In this document: positions 61,027 through 64,000 of the stretch, in pieces
Layout of the letters: each line of letters starts with the position of its first letter
Numbering within the stretch: position 1 is the stretch's first letter
DNA from: Dinoroseobacter sp049800835
Lineage (GTDB): Bacteria > Pseudomonadota > Alphaproteobacteria > Rhodobacterales > Rhodobacteraceae
Direction of reading: 5' to 3'
Assembly: GCF_049800835.1 (NCBI RefSeq)
Contig: NZ_JBNAFU010000001.1
Location: forward strand, 992,001-1,056,000
Length of the DNA: 64,000 bases
Translations under genes and position numbers: made by a program
The notes under the pieces: model-generated
Database searches by the model: none
What the model was told of the DNA's origin: nothing
What the model saw: the letters and a program-made list of their open reading frames with translations, nothing else

Positions 61027-61100
61027 TGGAGCGGGCGGCGGGAATCGAACCCGCGTCATTAGCTTGGAAGGCTAAGGTCTTACCACTACACAACGCCCGC
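61027..61100 (-). tRNA. tRNA-Gly (anticodon UCC)
   Basis: On the minus strand a 74-nt cloverleaf is readable. The 7-bp acceptor is GCGGGCG paired with CGCCCGC, and the D-arm contains AGTGGTA. The anticodon stem is TTAGC/GCTAA around the loop CTTCCAA, giving anticodon TCC. The T-loop is GGTTCGAATCC, with U discriminator and encoded CCA. It lies 72 bp upstream of the exporter start on the same strand. Confidence 0.95.
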
Positions 61101-61462
61101 AGTCTGACGATTCACCTATTGGATGGCCCCGCCGAGGTCAAGGCTTCGTCACTGGGACAAAAAGGGACAGTTGAGCCAGAAAAACAGGGTCATCCGAAGC
61201 CCCGACCAATGTGCATGACAGGTCCGGCAGACGACCTTGCTTTGTTTGCGCGCGATCGGACCGTGCCCGTTCGCTTTTCGGACACCCGAGCGGGCATCCG
61301 GTTTCATTTGACACGAAAGTGCCACAATTCTGTCACCCCACGCCCAAGGTTCGCGCGCTAGCTGACACGCAGGGCGGTCTGCGCCGTGCACGCGCGCTGC
61401 CCTGTGCACACCGATTTCCCAAGTGTATCTCGCCGCCTTCGGGCGGCGCTTTTTTTGCCATC
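61101..61462. other. 362-bp gap holding a probable plus-strand small RNA
   Basis: No protein gene is supported. A TTGACA box at 61308-61313 could start a plus-strand transcript that contains the inverted repeat CAGGGC/GCCCTG (near 61372-61413) and ends at the intrinsic terminator at 61431-61456. The predicted RNA would be about 110 nt. The -10 element is weak, so this remains a candidate. Confidence 0.4.
61431..61456 (+). terminator. UUCG-loop intrinsic terminator on the plus strand
   Basis: CGCCGCC (61431-61437), tetraloop TTCG, GGCGGCG (61442-61448), then C and seven T residues. Polarity is plus, while both flanking genes are on the minus strand, so it terminates some other plus-strand transcript. 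Confidence 0.85.
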
Positions 61463-62128
61463 CTACGCTGCCAAAGGTGCGATCAGGCCAGGGCCAGATG
61501 CGCGATTGGAGTTCACCTGCGGATCGACCCGATAGTACGTAAACCGGCTGTTCGGCGCAGGGTGCATCAGTTGCGCAGCACCCTTACCGGCCTCTCCCAG
61601 CCAAAGCGGCCAGTCTTTTGCCTCCAGACTGAGGGGCATCCGGTGGTGGATGCGAGCCATGTGCGAGTTTGCCGCCGTGGTCACGATTGCGCATGTGGTC
61701 AGCATCGTATCGGCCTGTTCCCAGTCCTGCCAGATGCCGGCAAAAACTGTCGGTGCCCCATCTGATGCCGCAATGTACCAAGGCAGCCTGCTACCATCGG
61801 CATCCTTGGTCCATTCGTAAAACCCGGTTGCGGGGATCAGGCATCGCCGCGTACGGCAGGCGGCGCGAAAGGCCGGTTTGTCTGCCAGCGTCTCTGCCCG
61901 CGCGTTGATCAGCAACGGGCCATCCGTCGGTGATTTGTACCAATGCGGCAGGAATCCCCAGCGCATCGGGCGCAGACGGCGGCCATGTCCGTCCGCAGTG
62001 ACCACGGCGACTTGGGTGGTGGGGCAGATGTTGAAATTCGGTATCGGTGGCAGATCATTCGATGGCGTCGCGCCAAATAGTTGCGCCATCGCCTCGGTGG
62101 GCAAAGTCAATGCAAACCGTCCGCACAT
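61463..62128 (-). CDS. yedK: SOS response-associated peptidase family (HMCES/YedK)
   Basis: Protein of 221 aa. The catalytic Cys2 is in MCGRFALTL and is exposed after Met removal. PMRWGFLPHWYK, LINARAETLADKPAFR, IPATGFYEW with Glu, and RIHHRMPLSL with the active-site His are the family blocks. YedK/HMCES forms a covalent thiazolidine link to abasic sites in single-stranded DNA, protecting replication forks. It is a single gene with no sign of an SOS box in what I read. Confidence 0.93.
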   Translation of the reverse strand: MCGRFALTLPTEAMAQLFGATPSNDLPPIPNFNICPTTQVAVVTADGHGRRLRPMRWGFLPHWYKSPTDGPLLINARAETLADKPAFRAACRTRRCLIPATGFYEWTKDADGSRLPWYIAASDGAPTVFAGIWQDWEQADTMLTTCAIVTTAANSHMARIHHRMPLSLEAKDWPLWLGEAGKGAAQLMHPAPNSRFTYYRVDPQVNSNRASGPGLIAPLAA

Positions 62129-62254
62129 GGCCCCAGCCTAGTCTGGACATCTGCGACAAACCAGCCTGATCACCCCGAAACCACGGTGACTTGCCCCAGA
62201 TCATGGCGCGCCCCGCCCCTGTAAAGGAAACTTCGGGCCGGAGAGGGGACTACA

Positions 62255-62353
62255 ATGCGGTACGCACGCATCTTTTTGGCCAGCCGGTGGGCGGTTCCAG
62301 CAGGCGTGTTCCTGTTGCTTTTGGCAAGTCTGATCGCACAGGGCATGGGCTGA
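62255..62353 (+). CDS. putative 32-aa small membrane protein
   Basis: ATG 62255 follows GGAGAGGGG and encodes a 32-residue peptide starting MRYARIFLASRW, with one hydrophobic helix (about residues 13-29) and the ending AQGMG. The ribosome site, basic N-terminus and single helix are typical of genuine small membrane proteins, but length alone cannot prove expression. Confidence 0.45.
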   Translation: MRYARIFLASRWAVPAGVFLLLLASLIAQGMG

Positions 62354-62451
62354 GACGGGTTCGGACAGCGCCCGTGCAAATACATCTTGCTATTTCTGAC
62401 TTTTTTAGTCAGCATTAGCGCCATGTGCACGTCCGACTTGGAACTTTCCGA

Positions 62452-62910
62452 ATGAGCCTGGAACGCTGGAGCGCGTCCGGCCTTGTTCTGCTGGACGGCT
62501 TGCCCCCTACGCAGACGCAATTCATTCGCCTTATCCGCATGTGGACCACGGGCACAGATGGCAAGAACGCTGTCTGGACACTGCTGGCCAACAGACTGGG
62601 CACGCCGCGGGCACGGGTCGCCTTGCGCGCGATGGAACAGTCCGTGTCGTTGATCGATCGCTGTGGGCCACGACCTTTGACGCTGCGCCCCTCGGATGAC
62701 GATCTGGTCAATCAGGACGAGCATTTGTTTGCAACTCTCGGAGAGGAGGCGCTGAGTCCGGACAGAGAGCATGCTTTGCTGCTGGCGATGCTTCTGGTGC
62801 GCCCGGATCTCGCACCGGCGCTGGTGGATCACATGACCCAGTTGTCTTTGCATATTCGCTGCATGGAACTGCCCGCACCTGATCGACGGACCCCGCGTAC
62901 CCTGCACTAG
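62452..62910 (+). CDS. hypothetical protein
   Basis: Protein of 152 aa from ATG 62452. An upstream ATG at 62425 in frame is also possible. It is helical and soluble-looking, with Leu- and Arg-rich segments (RLIRMWTTGTDGKNAVW and HALLLAMLLVRPDLAPAL). I do not recognise a family. Codon use fits coding DNA in this frame. The stop lies in the convergent gap with the MFS gene, overlapping it by 4 bp. Confidence 0.65.
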   Translation: MSLERWSASGLVLLDGLPPTQTQFIRLIRMWTTGTDGKNAVWTLLANRLGTPRARVALRAMEQSVSLIDRCGPRPLTLRPSDDDLVNQDEHLFATLGEEALSPDREHALLLAMLLVRPDLAPALVDHMTQLSLHIRCMELPAPDRRTPRTLH

Positions 62911-64000
62911 CCGCGAGGCCGCGCGACCCAAAGCGTCAGCAGAGCCAGCAATCCGACTGCGGAGCCCGCGACGCCAAGGGCACCCTGCCCCGCCAGGTTC
63001 AGCACACCACCCCCAAGTGCGGATCCGACCGCAGCGCCGACATATATGGCCGCCGCATTCAAGGACAGGACCACGGGCGCAACATCAGGCGCGCGCGAGA
63101 TCAGGCGTGCCTGCTGCGGGGCCATGAACGACCAGCCGCAGACCGACCAGGCGATAATCAGACCAAGCACCACCGGAAGGGCCAGCGGCAAAAAGGAAAA
63201 CACCGGCATCAAAGCGATCTGGCTGATGCACAGCATCATCAGCGTGCGTTCCGGTCCGATGCGGTCGGCCAGCGCACCGCCGACGATGTTCCCGATCACG
63301 GCCCCGCCGCCGAAGATCAGCAAGGCGAGTGAAATCATCGTACTGCCGAAGCCCATCTGCGCGGCAAGAACCGGGGCCATGAACGTGTAAACAACGTAAA
63401 TGGCACCCAGAAAAACCGACGTGAAAGCCACTGCCAGCATCAACGGTCCCTGCTTCAGAACCCGCCGGAGATCGACAAGTGCAACCGGCTGGAACTGCAA
63501 GCCGCGCGGCACACGGGTCCAGACCAGCCACAGGCATGGAACGGACAACGCCAGGACAACCCAAAAAGCCGGGCGCCACCCGATTTCGTACGCGATGAAA
63601 GCGCCCACCGGGATGCCCGCAACCTGCGCCAGCGTGATACCGAAAAACACGGCCGCCAGCGCGCTGGCCCTGCGCTCAGGCGCGCTGAGGCCTGCGGCCA
63701 CGGCGGCAGACACGGGCGTGAAGATACCCGCCCCCGCAGCTGCAATGATCCGTGAGAGCCACAAAGCGCCCTCTGCGGTTGAAAGCGCGCAGCCCAGCAT
63801 GCCGACCGCAAAAACACCGAGCCCCAAGAACAGAATCTTGCGTCGACCGACCCGCCCCGTGGCGGCAACAAGGATCGGTGAGGAAATCGCGTAGGCCAAC
63901 GCATAAACGGTCATCATCAACCCGGCGCGCGCGGGCGTGATGCCCAGATCATCGGCCAGCGGCTCCAGCAGCCCCACGACCACGAACGCGCCCATTCCGA
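62907..64000 (-). CDS. MFS transporter (DHA1-like), truncated at the right edge
   Basis: At least 362 aa, with about eleven or twelve membrane helices. The A-like motif between helices 2 and 3 is VAATGRVGRRKILFLGLG, and the motif in the second half is GGALADRIGPERTLMM. The helix-4/5 region AAAGAGIFTPVSAAV fits AraJ/drug-efflux type members. An ATG occurs at 63995, but the family normally has residues before this GAFVVVGLLEPL segment, so the true start is probably outside the window. Substrate unknown. Confidence 0.85.
   Translation of the reverse strand, partial: GMGAFVVVGLLEPLADDLGITPARAGLMMTVYALAYAISSPILVAATGRVGRRKILFLGLGVFAVGMLGCALSTAEGALWLSRIIAAAGAGIFTPVSAAVAAGLSAPERRASALAAVFFGITLAQVAGIPVGAFIAYEIGWRPAFWVVLALSVPCLWLVWTRVPRGLQFQPVALVDLRRVLKQGPLMLAVAFTSVFLGAIYVVYTFMAPVLAAQMGFGSTMISLALLIFGGGAVIGNIVGGALADRIGPERTLMMLCISQIALMPVFSFLPLALPVVLGLIIAWSVCGWSFMAPQQARLISRAPDVAPVVLSLNAAAIYVGAAVGSALGGGVLNLAGQGALGVAGSAVGLLALLTLWVARPRG

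Noticed and set aside
61027..61100. tRNA-Gly as attachment site of an integrated element
   Set aside because: No integrase, no duplicated tRNA 3' end and no compositional break were seen on either side within the window.

Overview
The window is high-GC DNA dominated by ABC, TRAP and TTT transport operons. It most resembles a marine alphaproteobacterium of the Rhodobacteraceae (Roseobacter group). The main signs are a complete beta-hydroxyaspartate cycle cluster (bhcRABCD), two proteins ending in a VPLPA-CTERM sorting tail, and many periplasmic binding-protein importers. No insertion sequence, phage, CRISPR array or rRNA was seen. One tRNA, tRNA-Gly(UCC), is present.

Left part (1-12.6 kb): a partial hypothetical gene of lower GC content runs off the left edge, followed by a gene-free stretch. 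Next is a minus-strand devBCA-type exporter and a TctDE-like two-component system with its own binding protein. Divergent from these is a tctCBA importer joined to a type III CoA-transferase and a small citrate-synthase-fold lyase. This reads as uptake, CoA activation and cleavage of a tricarboxylate-like acid.

12.7-24.5 kb: an MscS channel, an aldehyde dehydrogenase with an AcoR-like regulator that lacks the AAA+ domain, queF, and a secreted SGNH hydrolase with a VPLPA-CTERM tail. The bhcABCD operon follows, divergent from its IclR regulator bhcR. It converts glyoxylate to oxaloacetate.

24.5-34.8 kb: a dipeptide-type ABC operon with an unrelated two-helix membrane protein between the permease and ATPase genes. 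Upstream are PNPOx-like, cupin and AraC genes and a second, paralogous binding protein.

35-40.3 kb: the least explained region. It holds a SARP-like winged-helix/TPR regulator, a soluble PAP2/haloperoxidase-fold protein with 15 consecutive Asn-Arg dipeptides, and a subtilisin-like protease without a signal peptide, in one tight operon. A second VPLPA-CTERM protein follows as a separate unit.

40.3-51 kb: a Tat-exported molybdenum hydroxylase pair, a stand-alone Lrp/AsnC RAM-domain protein leading a livJHMGF-type operon, and a TRAP transporter.

51-57 kb: a guanidine operon. A guanidine-I (ykkC) riboswitch aptamer precedes an NMT1/SsuA-type ABC importer, a ureohydrolase that looks like the Ni-dependent guanidine hydrolase GdmH, and a small His-rich protein that may handle metal. 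Right end: an acyl-CoA synthetase, an MsbA-like exporter, tRNA-Gly, a likely sRNA locus, an HMCES/YedK-type protein and a truncated MFS gene.

All functions are inferred from reading the sequence. No database search was run.
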